Shown here: positions 40,952 to 49,135 of the stretch, one piece after another
How the letters are laid out: each line of letters begins with the position of its first letter
Numbering within the stretch: position 1 is the first letter of the stretch
Assembly (NCBI GenBank): GCA_018402085.1
Contig: JAGYJM010000002.1
Coordinates: 2,805,501-2,869,500, forward strand
DNA length: 64,000 nucleotides
Reading direction: 5' to 3'
Source of the DNA: Flavobacteriales bacterium
GTDB taxonomy: Bacteria > Bacteroidota > Bacteroidia > Flavobacteriales_D > Sanyastnellaceae
Made by a program: the position numbers and the translations under genes
Notes under the pieces: generated by a model
Told to the model about the DNA's origin: nothing
The model's database searches: none
The model's input: only the letters and a program-made list of their open reading frames with translations

Positions 40952-42181
40952 ATGGAGCAAAACAAAACAGTCTATGTCATCGGCGCCGGGGTGAGCGGAC
41001 TTATCGCTGCTTACGAACTTGAGCAAGCCGGATACCGTCCTGTAGTACTTGAGAAATCAGGTGAAGTGGGCGGACGTATTAAAACCGTTGATATGAATGG
41101 AGTTGCGCTGGACCTCGGGTTTCAGGTGCTGCTCAGCGCCTATCCAATGGCGAAGCACTACCTCGACATGGAGGCACTGCACTTGCGGAAACTCGAATCG
41201 GGTGCGCTGATTTATGCAGGCGGTAAACACTACCGCATCGGTGACCCGCTGCGCGACCTCAGCGTGTTATTCCCCACCCTGCTAGCCGACATTGGTTCGA
41301 TGGGTGACAAATTCAAGATCCTGAAGCTGAACCGTAAGCTGAAGGCGAAGTCGCTCGATGCCATTTTCGCGTCGCCGGAGACCACCACGCTTGAATACCT
41401 GCAAGACTTTGGCTTTTCATCCAAAATCATCGAGCGCTTCTTTCGTCCGTTCTTCGCGGGCATCTTTCTCGAGCCCGACCTGTGCACCTCCAGCCGGATG
41501 TTTGAGTTCGTTTACAAGATGTTTGGCGAGGGCTATGCGACCATTCCGCAAGACGGCATCGGCGCGATCAGCGCGCAGTTAAAAGACAAGCTCAAGCAGA
41601 CTGAATTCCGCTTCAACTGCGCGGTGCAGCAGGTGACGCAGAATTCGATTATGCTCGAATCAGGCGAAGAACTCTCCCACGACGGCGTCATCGTAGCGAG
41701 CAACACACCGTCAGCCTTGTTGGGCGAAACCGATCACAAAGTGAGGTGGAAATCGTGCATGTGCCTGTACTTCGCGGTTGATCAAACGAATATCCCCGGC
41801 GAAACCATCGCCCTGATTGCAGACCGCAGCAAGTTGTCGAACAACCTCTACGCTTACATGGATGCGGCCAGTGGGAAAACCATCTTATCGGCGACTGTGC
41901 TAGATTACAAAGGACGTTCAGACGAAGAAGTCACTGCTGCAGTAACGAGCGAGATCAAATCATTCACCGGAGCGCTGCAGGTAGAGCACCTGCACAGTTT
42001 CAGAATCGACCAGGCCCTGCCTGACATCACGAACCTGAGCAAGACCGCCCACCCAAGTGATCACCGTCCGTACGACAACGTCTTCCTCGCCGGTGATTAC
42101 CTCCTGAACAGCTCGCTCAACGCGGCCATGGAATCGGGACGGATCGCTGCGAAAGGGTTGATTGGGGAGTTAAAGTCGTGA
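40952..42181 (+). CDS. FAD-dependent amine oxidase/protoporphyrinogen oxidase-like protein
   Basis: A 409-residue flavoprotein. The Rossmann motif is VYVIGAGVSGLIAAYELEQAG, and PVVLEKSGEVGGRIKT carries the conserved GGRxxT motif of the amine oxidase/phytoene desaturase superfamily. A second conserved stretch is YATIPQDGIGAISAQL. The C-terminal FAD motif is VFLAGDYLLNSSLNAAMESGRIAAKG. Members include desaturases, amine oxidases and haem-synthesis enzymes; the substrate cannot be told. A -7-like TATTTTTC lies ten bases before the ATG. It has no functional neighbour. Confidence 0.85.
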   Translation: MEQNKTVYVIGAGVSGLIAAYELEQAGYRPVVLEKSGEVGGRIKTVDMNGVALDLGFQVLLSAYPMAKHYLDMEALHLRKLESGALIYAGGKHYRIGDPLRDLSVLFPTLLADIGSMGDKFKILKLNRKLKAKSLDAIFASPETTTLEYLQDFGFSSKIIERFFRPFFAGIFLEPDLCTSSRMFEFVYKMFGEGYATIPQDGIGAISAQLKDKLKQTEFRFNCAVQQVTQNSIMLESGEELSHDGVIVASNTPSALLGETDHKVRWKSCMCLYFAVDQTNIPGETIALIADRSKLSNNLYAYMDAASGKTILSATVLDYKGRSDEEVTAAVTSEIKSFTGALQVEHLHSFRIDQALPDITNLSKTAHPSDHRPYDNVFLAGDYLLNSSLNAAMESGRIAAKGLIGELKS

Positions 42182-42293
42182 TTGACGAATCGGCGGTCGC
42201 CGATTCAAATTGAAAATGAAAAGTGAAAAATGGAAAATTGGAGGGGGCTCTTCCGGACCTACCTGACGGCAAACGGAACGTGATAAATCCAGC

Positions 42294-42348
42294 GGACGCA
42301 TTAAATGCGTCCCTACGGCAACCCATTTATAATAGTGTCCCTACCTCC
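42294..42348 (+). repeat. GGACGC palindrome with the CTACGGC-type trailer
   Basis: GGACGCATTAAATGCGTCC (42294-42312) is followed by CCTACGGCAACCCATTTATA and AGTGTCCCTACCTCCC. The same trailer words follow palindromes at 40701, 42691 and 44560, so palindrome and trailer move together. Confidence 0.8.
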
Positions 42349-42351
42349 CAA

Positions 42352-42588
42352 TTTCCAAAATCGTCCATAAGTCCATAGGTCGATGCGTCGACATGTCTTC
42401 GGACGCATTAAATGCGTCCCTACAAAATGCTATTGGATAAAAGGTAGGGACGCGCCTCGCGCGTCCACAGCCCCGAGGCAACGGGGTCTGAGAGGTTGAT
42501 GGTGATGATTTTCGGAGATTCTCCACACCCCCCCCTGTCGAGCGCTTTACGGTCGGCATCTCCCCTAATTTTAGGGGAGACTTTTAAT
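42352..42588 (+). repeat. 240-bp dispersed composite repeat, copy 2
   Basis: It has the same order as copy 1 at 37691-37930. It contains GGACGCATTAAATGCGTCC (42401-42419), a perfect GGACGCGCCTCGCGCGTCC (42448-42466; copy 1 has a mismatch here) and CTCCCCTAATTTTAGGGGAG (42560-42579). The CCCGACATGTCGGG element of copy 1 is replaced by unrelated bases. Confidence 0.88.
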
Positions 42589-42622
42589 AAGGGAGAGCTG
42601 ACCTGCCCGGCGGCAGGCAGGC

Positions 42623-42710
42623 GCGATGAATCCGGCGGACGCGATAAATCCGGCGGACGCGATGAATCCAGCGGACGCGATAAATCCGGCGGACGCGATA
42701 AATCGCGTCC
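42623..42710 (+). repeat. 18-bp tandem array ending in a complete palindrome
   Basis: Four units alternate GCGATGAATCCGGCGGAC and GCGATAAATCCGGCGGAC (one with CCAGC). They end in GGACGCGATAAATCGCGTCC. Each unit is the left half of the terminal palindrome plus CC and GGC. An octamer tract follows at 42764-42815. Confidence 0.9.
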
Positions 42711-42904
42711 CTACGGCGACCTATTTCCAATAGTATCCCTAACTCCCAGTTTCTAAAATCGTCCATAAGTCTACAGGTCCATGCGTCCATGCGTCTATAT
42801 GTCTTCCGGTTTCCCAGTTTCCCAAAAAGACCGCAGACGGCTGACAGTTGAAAGCTGACGGCACATAACGACCTCTTTAATGATCATTTGTTGAATAATT
42901 CGCA

Positions 42905-43009
42905 TATTTTGACCATTCTTATGGTCACCCTCTCATTTACCATTCATGACCATTTTACCATTCATTTTCACAGAAAATTCGCTATATTGGCTAATCTATT
43001 GGTCATTAT
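42905..43009 (+). promoter_or_regulatory. Probable HipB operator region
   Basis: This AT-rich stretch contains the perfect inverted repeat TGACCATTCTTATGGTCA (42910-42927), a further TGACCAT half site (42947-42953) and an ATTGGTCAT half site (42998-43006) just before the hipB ATG. TTTACCATTCAT occurs twice (about 42937 and 42954). HipB-type antitoxins bind repeated palindromic operators in front of their own gene, so this is the likely autoregulatory site. The assignment is inferred from position and symmetry. Confidence 0.6.
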
Positions 43010-43276
43010 ATGTTTGAAGTAGTCGAAATAAAAGATGTAAAGCGCGAACTGGGGGAGCTAGTAAAAGCCCTGCGAAAACAGCGCAACCTTTCAGAAACCC
43101 AGTTAGCCGAGCGATTGGATGTCTCCCGAACGACCATTCAAAACCTGGAAATGGGTAAGAACTTCACGGTGGATACCTTTCTGAAGGTCATGAAAGAGAT
43201 GGATCTGCTCACACAGATTCACCAGGAGGTCATTCAGACCAAGAACCATGTGGTGAATACCAAATCCTTGTACTGA
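43010..43276 (+). CDS. hipB: HipB-like antitoxin, XRE family regulator
   Basis: An 88-residue DNA-binding protein. A helix-turn-helix of the XRE/Cro type spans residues about 16-65: LVKALRKQRNLSETQLAERL, then VSRTTIQNLEMGKNFTVDTF. The C-terminal tail QEVIQTKNHVVNTKSLY is unstructured-looking and could reach into the toxin. Its TGA stop overlaps the ATG of hipA by one base (TGATG). HipB represses the operon and neutralises HipA. The upstream operator-like repeats support autoregulation. Confidence 0.88.
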   Translation: MFEVVEIKDVKRELGELVKALRKQRNLSETQLAERLDVSRTTIQNLEMGKNFTVDTFLKVMKEMDLLTQIHQEVIQTKNHVVNTKSLY

Positions 43277-44541
43277 TGGCCGAAAATAAGATCATCAATG
43301 TGCACTTGTTTGGCGAAGAAGTGGGAAGAATCGGACTTGAAAGCGACGGTAAACGTTCATCTTTTCAATTCAACCCAACCTTTCTCGAACGATCTACCTT
43401 TAGGAATGCTTTCCCTGAAACAGGTATTCTGAAGCGAACCCGATACGTTCAAATGTTCAGTCAGTTCGATAACGAGACCTTCAAGGGAATTCCACCGCAG
43501 TTTGCCGATTCATTGCCTGATCTGTTCGGCTCTATAGTGTTCAAGGCATGGCTTGAAACCAACGAAATCAACAACATCAGCGTACTCGAGCAACTGGCCT
43601 ACATGGGCAACCGGGGCATGGGTGCCCTTGAATACCGTCAGAGCAAACAATTCCCCAAAGACGCAACCATCAACCTTGACGAAATCGTTCAGGTGCTCAA
43701 AGAAGTGCTCAATCTTAAGAAGACCACAGCGCAGAAGAACCTTAATAGCGAAGCACTCATCAACATCTTTAAGATTGGCACTTCCGCCGGAGGCGCGCGT
43801 CCGAAAATCCTCATCTCTGAGCACAAAGCAAGCGGCAAAGTGATTCCCGGGGATTTGGAAACCTCAAATACCTACAATCATTTCCTGGTAAAACTTGCCA
43901 TCGATGATGAAGTAGGCTACCCCCGGGAGGTTGTCGAATACTGCTACGCCCGGCTCTTGCGAAAGTCCGGCATTCGCATGATGGAGTCAAAGCTGATCGA
44001 TGACAAGCACTTTGCTACGCTTCGCTTTGATCGTCAAGACGGTGAAAAGAAGCATGTGCTCACCGCTACCGGGCTGACAGGATGGGACTTCAAAGACCCG
44101 GTCAACTCATCGTACGAAAACCTGTTCCGACTTTGCTCGTTCTTGAAAGTTCCGCACGCACAAAGCGAAGAACTCTTCAGGCGTATGGTGTTCAATGTCG
44201 TTTACGGCAACCTCGACGATCACCTGAAGAACCACTCTTTCATTTACGACCAGCACACCGACAGCTGGGAATTGTCTCCGGTTTACGATGTGACCTTCTC
44301 CCTCAATCCGCTGCTCAACTTCAAAAACCTGCAACGCGCACTGTCGATCAACGGCAAACGCGCCAACATCACGAAAGCAGACCTCCTGAAAGTAGCCGAT
44401 GAGTTCACCATCAAAAATCCTGAAGGTGTGATCAACGAAATCCGGTCGCTTAAAGATGAACTCATTGCACTATTCGAAGAACACGACATCCCTGAGCCGG
44501 CCATCCAGGGCATCGCTAAACACCTTGTTGCTTTAGAATGA
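43276..44541 (+). CDS. hipA: HipA-like serine/threonine kinase toxin
   Basis: A 421-residue protein of the HipA family. The N-terminal domain has LFGEEVGRIGLESDGKRSSF; the kinase domain has GTSAGGARPKILIS (P-loop-like segment), the catalytic segment VVYGNLDDHLKNHSFIYD with Asp and Asn, and LSPVYDVTFSLNP, the metal-binding Asp motif. E. coli HipA phosphorylates glutamyl-tRNA synthetase and causes persistence; here the target is unknown. The length fits full HipA rather than the split HipS/HipT forms. All recognisable active-site motifs are present, so it is probably functional. Confidence 0.9.
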   Translation: MAENKIINVHLFGEEVGRIGLESDGKRSSFQFNPTFLERSTFRNAFPETGILKRTRYVQMFSQFDNETFKGIPPQFADSLPDLFGSIVFKAWLETNEINNISVLEQLAYMGNRGMGALEYRQSKQFPKDATINLDEIVQVLKEVLNLKKTTAQKNLNSEALINIFKIGTSAGGARPKILISEHKASGKVIPGDLETSNTYNHFLVKLAIDDEVGYPREVVEYCYARLLRKSGIRMMESKLIDDKHFATLRFDRQDGEKKHVLTATGLTGWDFKDPVNSSYENLFRLCSFLKVPHAQSEELFRRMVFNVVYGNLDDHLKNHSFIYDQHTDSWELSPVYDVTFSLNPLLNFKNLQRALSINGKRANITKADLLKVADEFTIKNPEGVINEIRSLKDELIALFEEHDIPEPAIQGIAKHLVALE

Positions 44542-44755
44542 TCTTCTCGGCAAACCGGCGGACGCGATGAATCGCGTCCCTACGACGACCTATTTCCAAC
44601 AGTGTCCTTACCTCCCAGTTTCCAAAATCGTCCATAGGTCCATGCGTCGATATATCTTCGGTTTCCCGGTTTCCCAAAAAGACCGCAGACCGCAGACCGC
44701 AGACGGCTGACGGCAGACAGCTGACGGATATCATCTCCCGCCCCACGTCAATCAT
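44542..44755. repeat. Palindrome, octamer tract and AGACCGC microsatellite
   Basis: GGACGCGATGAATCGCGTCC (44560-44579) is followed by its CTACGACGACCTATTTCC trailer. A CAGTTTCCAAAATC start and octamers GTCCATAG, GTCCATGC and GTCGATAT (44610-44660) come next, then AGACCGC 7-mers and CTGACGG words (44680-44730). No gene is present. Confidence 0.85.
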
Positions 44756-44763
44756 TACCTTTG
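44756..44763 (+). promoter_or_regulatory. -7 promoter box of the flippase-like gene
   Basis: TACCTTTG lies 20 bases before the GTG start at 44784. Confidence 0.55.
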
Positions 44764-44783
44764 CACCTCCTACACCCCCAAAC

Positions 44784-46019
44784 GTGGCCGAGAACGAAGA
44801 AGACATCAAACGAAAACTGGGATGGCGGCGCATCCTGATTCCGGTATTGTTGGGTGCTGTGGTCGCGGGCGGACTGCTCTGGTGGAACCTCGAACAGGAA
44901 ACCTTTGTGGAGGTGGTCGTTGGGCAAGAACCCACACACAGATGGGTGGATACCAACGGCAACGGCTACCCGGATACTTCTGACCCCGAAGAATTTGTTG
45001 AAGACCCGAACGGTAATTACCGCATCACAGATGCGGCTGAATTGCTCGGTTCATACACCTGGAAAATGCAAGCCATCTGGGCACTTATCGGCGCCCTGCT
45101 CATGGTGGTGCTGCGAGATGTAGGCTACATCTACCGCATCCGACTTCTCTCAGATAAGATGCTCTCCTGGCGCAAAAGCTTTGATGTCATCATGCTCTGG
45201 GAGTTCGCCAGCGCACTCACCCCTTCTGTTGTTGGTGGCTCCGGCATCGCCATCTTTGTGATCAACCGCGAAGGTGTGAATGTCGGGCGATCCACCGCGA
45301 TTGTCATGGTCACCGCGATGATGGATGAAATTTTCTACATCATCATGGTGCCATTGGTCTTCCTATTGATTGGCCCTGATCGGCTCTTCCCGGAAGAAGG
45401 TCTCTTTAATGTTGTGACCCCCGAGCTGCTCGAAACGCTCTTTTACATCGGCTACCTTTTCATCGTCTCCCTCACTACGATCATTTTACTCGGTATTTTC
45501 TTTTACCCCCTGCAGACCAAGCTCTTCCTCGTGCGCCTCTTCTCCTTTGGCTTTCTGCGCCGCTGGCAGCATAATATGGTGCGCATCGGTGATGAAATCA
45601 TCATGAGCAGCAAGAGTTTCCGCGGAAAGGGATTTGGCTACTGGGCAAAAGCCTTTGTGGCAACGGTGATAAGCTGGACCGCCCGCTTCTTCACGCTGAA
45701 CTTTGTCTTTCTCGCCTTCACCAGCGGATTTGACCAGATCGAAGTCTATGGCAGGCAACTCATCATGTGGGTCATTATGCTCATCTCATTTACCCCGGGC
45801 TCAAGCGGCGTTGCCGAGCTGTTACTTCCGGCCTTTTTCAACTACCTCCCCTGGGAAGACCCTGCACTCGCACCGGTTTTACTCGTACTCGTGGCCGTCA
45901 TCTGGCGTCTGCTGACCTATTTCCCCTACCTCTTTGTTGGTGCAGCAGTGTTACCCGGATGGCTTAGGCGCACGGGGCGAAAGCCCCGGATGGCAGAAGA
46001 TGCCCCCGCTGCCTCTTGA
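44784..46019 (+). CDS. Lysylphosphatidylglycerol synthase TM/UPF0104-type membrane protein, second copy
   Basis: A 411-residue multi-pass protein starting with GTG. After the first helix there is a periplasmic segment with HRWVDTNGNGYPDTSDPEEF, whose DTNGNGYPDTSD looks like a calcium-binding loop. The family core follows: LRDVGYIYRIRLLSD, ASALTPSVVGGSGIAIFVIN and the C-terminal SFTPGSSGVAELLLP. The last helix is followed by a polar tail. It is only distantly similar to the other UPF0104-type protein at 6764-7717. Lipid flipping is suggested by the family but not shown. It stands alone. Confidence 0.82.
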   Translation: MAENEEDIKRKLGWRRILIPVLLGAVVAGGLLWWNLEQETFVEVVVGQEPTHRWVDTNGNGYPDTSDPEEFVEDPNGNYRITDAAELLGSYTWKMQAIWALIGALLMVVLRDVGYIYRIRLLSDKMLSWRKSFDVIMLWEFASALTPSVVGGSGIAIFVINREGVNVGRSTAIVMVTAMMDEIFYIIMVPLVFLLIGPDRLFPEEGLFNVVTPELLETLFYIGYLFIVSLTTIILLGIFFYPLQTKLFLVRLFSFGFLRRWQHNMVRIGDEIIMSSKSFRGKGFGYWAKAFVATVISWTARFFTLNFVFLAFTSGFDQIEVYGRQLIMWVIMLISFTPGSSGVAELLLPAFFNYLPWEDPALAPVLLVLVAVIWRLLTYFPYLFVGAAVLPGWLRRTGRKPRMAEDAPAAS

Positions 46020-46091
46020 TAGGGCACTTCCGAAATCTTACCTTGCACGACCTTTAAACCTGATCTACGAATTTAAAATTGATCCCCTTTC

Positions 46092-47246
46092 ATGGATACA
46101 ACGAAGATGAAATTCGGCACCAAAGCCGTTCACGCAGGAGTAGAACCGGATCCGGGCACCGGCGCCATCATGACACCCATTTTCCAAACCTCAACCTATG
46201 TCCAGGAAGGTGTCGGAAAACATAAAGGCTACGAATACTCTCGCACCCAAAACCCTACACGTCACGCCCTCGAAAAGAGTCTCGCAGCGCTGGAGAACGG
46301 TACGTACGGACTCGCTTTTGCGAGCGGACTTGCGGCTATTGACGCAGTCATTAAAATGCTCAAGCCCGGCGATGAAGTCATCTCGGTGAACGACCTCTAC
46401 GGAGGCACCTACCGCATCTTTAAAACCGTATTCGAAGATTACGGTATCAAATTTCACTTCGCTGACCTGCGCAACGCTGACAGTGTTGACCAACTCATCA
46501 ACAAGAACACGAAACTGATCTGGGTTGAAACACCCACAAACCCGGTGCTCCAGATTGTTGATATTGCCGCCATTGCCGAGCGCACCAAAGGTAAAGGCAT
46601 CTTGCTGGGCGTTGACAACACCTTCTGCTCCCCTGCACTCCAAAACCCACTCGAACTCGGTGCTGACATTGTGATGCACTCGGTAACAAAGTTCATCGGC
46701 GGACATTCAGACGTGGTGATGGGTGCCCTCGTTACCAACGACGAACACATTGCTCAGAAGCTTTACACCTTGCAAAATTCATGCGGTGCCGTTCCCGGCC
46801 CAATGGATTCATTCCTGGTGCTTCGGGGCATCAAAACCCTCGGCCTTCGAATGGCCCAACACAGCAAAAACGGCATGGCCGTGGCCCGGTCCCTTCAGGA
46901 TCACCCGGCTGTGGGAGACGTCTATTACCCCGGACTAGAAACACACAGAAACCACGAGATCGCAAAACGTCAGATGAAAGATTTCGGTGGAATGCTCAGC
47001 TTCAACCTTAAAACCGACACCACTGAAGCTGCCATGGATACCGTTGCGAAATTCAAGCTCTTCACCCTCGCTGAATCTCTTGGAGGAGTCGAATCTCTGG
47101 TCGGACACCCCTCGATGATGACACATGCAGCCATTCCCCGTGAAGAACGCGTGAAGTCAGGCGTCGTGGATTCTCTCATCCGCCTGAGTGTGGGGATCGA
47201 AGACATCGATGACCTCCTCGCCGATCTCCAACAAGCATTGAAATAA
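46092..47246 (+). CDS. Cystathionine gamma-synthase/lyase-type PLP enzyme
   Basis: A 384-residue transsulfuration enzyme. Signatures: TKAVHAGVEPDPGTGAIMTP, YEYSRTQNPTRHALE (Tyr and Arg that bind PLP phosphate from the neighbouring subunit), FASGLAAIDAVI, WVETPTNPVLQIVDI, the Asp in LLGVDNTFCSPALQNPL, the PLP Lys in MHSVTKFIGGHSDVVMG and SLGGVESLVGHPSMMTHA. It interconverts cysteine and methionine precursors; synthase and lyase cannot be separated safely, although the C-terminal motif fits either. A second Met five codons in (MKFGT) may be the true start. Its stop shares a base with the next start (TAATG), so kmo is cotranscribed. A PLP lyase next to kynurenine hydroxylase is noteworthy. Confidence 0.9.
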   Translation: MDTTKMKFGTKAVHAGVEPDPGTGAIMTPIFQTSTYVQEGVGKHKGYEYSRTQNPTRHALEKSLAALENGTYGLAFASGLAAIDAVIKMLKPGDEVISVNDLYGGTYRIFKTVFEDYGIKFHFADLRNADSVDQLINKNTKLIWVETPTNPVLQIVDIAAIAERTKGKGILLGVDNTFCSPALQNPLELGADIVMHSVTKFIGGHSDVVMGALVTNDEHIAQKLYTLQNSCGAVPGPMDSFLVLRGIKTLGLRMAQHSKNGMAVARSLQDHPAVGDVYYPGLETHRNHEIAKRQMKDFGGMLSFNLKTDTTEAAMDTVAKFKLFTLAESLGGVESLVGHPSMMTHAAIPREERVKSGVVDSLIRLSVGIEDIDDLLADLQQALK

Positions 47247-48592
47247 TGAATCAGAACGAACGTATCGCCATCGCCGGAGGCGGCCTGGTCGGGTCGCTTT
47301 TCGCCCTTTACCTCGCCAAACGCGGATTTCAGGTAGATGTTTACGAACGACGGGGCGACCCGCGTCGCGCCGATTACGTAGGCGGACGTTCAATCAATCT
47401 CGCCCTCTCTGATCGCGGGTGGAAAGCCCTCGAGCGGGTGGGCGTAGCCGACGAGGTACGCAAGGAGGCCATCCCGATGTACCGTCGGGTCATGCATGAT
47501 AAAGCCGGCGAGTTGACGTTTCAAGCTTACGGCAAAGAGCAGGAGGCCATTTACTCGGTGTCGCGCGGCGGACTCAACAAACTTTTGCTCGAGCAGGCAG
47601 ACCTTAATGACAATGTCACCCTGCACTTCAACATGGGCGTGAGCGGACTCGATCTCGAGACGAATACGCTCCATCTTGAAGGTGATGACGGGCAGAAGGT
47701 AGCCGCGCAGTACGACCGCATTTTCGGTACCGACGGTGCCTTCTCGCGTGTGCGCAACCGTTTAATGAAGCAAGATCGCTTTGATTACGAGCAGCGTTAC
47801 CTTGATCACGGCTACAAAGAGCTGACCATTCCGGCCGGTGCTGACGGCAAGCACATCATCGAGACCAATGCCCTGCACATCTGGCCGCGCGGTGAGTACA
47901 TGATGATCGCCCTCCCGAATCCGGATGGCAGTTTCACATGTACGTTGTTCTTCCCGTTTGAAGGTGATCCTTCTTTTAGCTCGCTGAAAAGCGAGGATGC
48001 GGTCATGAAGTTTTTCAAAGAAGAATTTGGCGACGCCGTTCCACTCATGCCTACCCTCGCCGAAGATTACAAGGAGAACCCTACCTCATCACTCGTGATG
48101 ATTCGCTGCTACCCGTGGCACTATGAAGATAAGGTATGCCTGATGGGTGACTCATCCCACGCCATCGTACCTTTCTACGGACAGGGCATGAACAGTGGCT
48201 TTGAAGACTGCACCGTCTTTGACGACCTCTTTGAAGCCAACAACGGCGACTGGGCCAAAACCTTCGCCGCCTTCAGCAAGAAGCGCAAACCGGAGGCCGA
48301 CGCCATCCTCGAGTTGGCGCTGCGCAACTACATCGAAATGCGCGATAAAACCGCCGATCCCGATTTCTTGCTGCAGAAGAAAATCGAAAAGCGCTTCGCT
48401 GAGCGCCACCCCGAGAAGTGGATTCCACTCTACTCACAGGTCACTTTCTCACACATCCCCTACGACAAAGCCCTGCGCAACGGTGAAGCACAAGACGCCA
48501 TCATGAAACGCGTGATGAACCGCCCTGATATCGAGCAGGTCTGGGACAGCGAAGAGGTTGAAAAGGCCATTCTCGCTGAGTTGGATGCATAA
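47246..48592 (+). CDS. kmo: Kynurenine 3-monooxygenase
   Basis: A 448-residue flavoprotein monooxygenase that hydroxylates kynurenine to 3-hydroxykynurenine using NADPH and oxygen. FAD motifs are IAIAGGGLVGSLFALYLAKRG, VYERRGDPR (the family-typical ERR), GGRSINLALSDRGWKAL, and CLMGDSSHAIVPFYGQGMNSGFEDC. The C-terminal region FSHIPYDKALRNGEAQ matches the KMO family. Length is normal. With 3-hydroxyanthranilate dioxygenase at 12649-13191 it gives two of the three steps from kynurenine to the NAD precursor; kynureninase and tryptophan dioxygenase are not in the window. Confidence 0.94.
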   Translation: MNQNERIAIAGGGLVGSLFALYLAKRGFQVDVYERRGDPRRADYVGGRSINLALSDRGWKALERVGVADEVRKEAIPMYRRVMHDKAGELTFQAYGKEQEAIYSVSRGGLNKLLLEQADLNDNVTLHFNMGVSGLDLETNTLHLEGDDGQKVAAQYDRIFGTDGAFSRVRNRLMKQDRFDYEQRYLDHGYKELTIPAGADGKHIIETNALHIWPRGEYMMIALPNPDGSFTCTLFFPFEGDPSFSSLKSEDAVMKFFKEEFGDAVPLMPTLAEDYKENPTSSLVMIRCYPWHYEDKVCLMGDSSHAIVPFYGQGMNSGFEDCTVFDDLFEANNGDWAKTFAAFSKKRKPEADAILELALRNYIEMRDKTADPDFLLQKKIEKRFAERHPEKWIPLYSQVTFSHIPYDKALRNGEAQDAIMKRVMNRPDIEQVWDSEEVEKAILAELDA

Positions 48593-49130
48593 TTCGGAAT
48601 GCACAATGCAGAATTTGTTGGGGTTGTGCGCTAACAGTTCTCCTCCTGAAATCATCAATTAACTGCTGCTCCCCTCCGCTGAGGGGAGCTGTCGATTTTC
48701 ACGAAGTGAAACATCGACTGAGGGGTGTGGCGACAGAGGGGTTTTTCGAGCGTCTTCGGAGATGCTCCCACTCAACCTCTCAGCCCCGCAGTTGCGGGGC
48801 AGCTCTCCTGATCTCAGGAGAGCCTTGGGTGCCCTTAAATAAATAATCAATCTGAAATCGCTAATCGGCATTGATCAATATTAAGTCTCCCCTCAAATGA
48901 GGGGAGATGTCCCGCAGGTGCGGGACAGAGGGGTTTTTCGAGCGTCTTCGGAAACACAACCCTGCTCAAAGAATGACTGCAATGTTGCGGATTCTCGGAC
49001 GCATGGGAGGCGTCCCTATCTGCGATTCACCTTAATCCTAAAGCGCCGCAAGGATGCGGCGGCTTTCCATTTCCACTTCCATTTCCATGCGCGCACTGAC
49101 GTACGCGCTCACAAACTTTCTGTCCGTTTT
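48593..49130. repeat. Gene-free region with a series of CTCCCCT-type and GGACGC palindromes
   Basis: Palindromes in order are CTCCCCTCCGCTGAGGGGAG (48669-48688), CCCCGCAGTTGCGGGG (48784-48799), CTCTCCTGATCTCAGGAGAG (48803-48822), CTCCCCTCAAATGAGGGGAG (48887-48906), TCCCGCAGGTGCGGGA (48910-48925), GGACGCATGGGAGGCGTCC (48997-49015, one mismatch) and CGCCGCAAGGATGCGGCG (49044-49061). The segment AGAGGGGTTTTTCGAGCGTC occurs twice (48736 and 48928). A polypyrimidine hexamer run is at 49068-49090. No gene is visible. Confidence 0.88.
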
Positions 49131-49135
49131 TCCGT

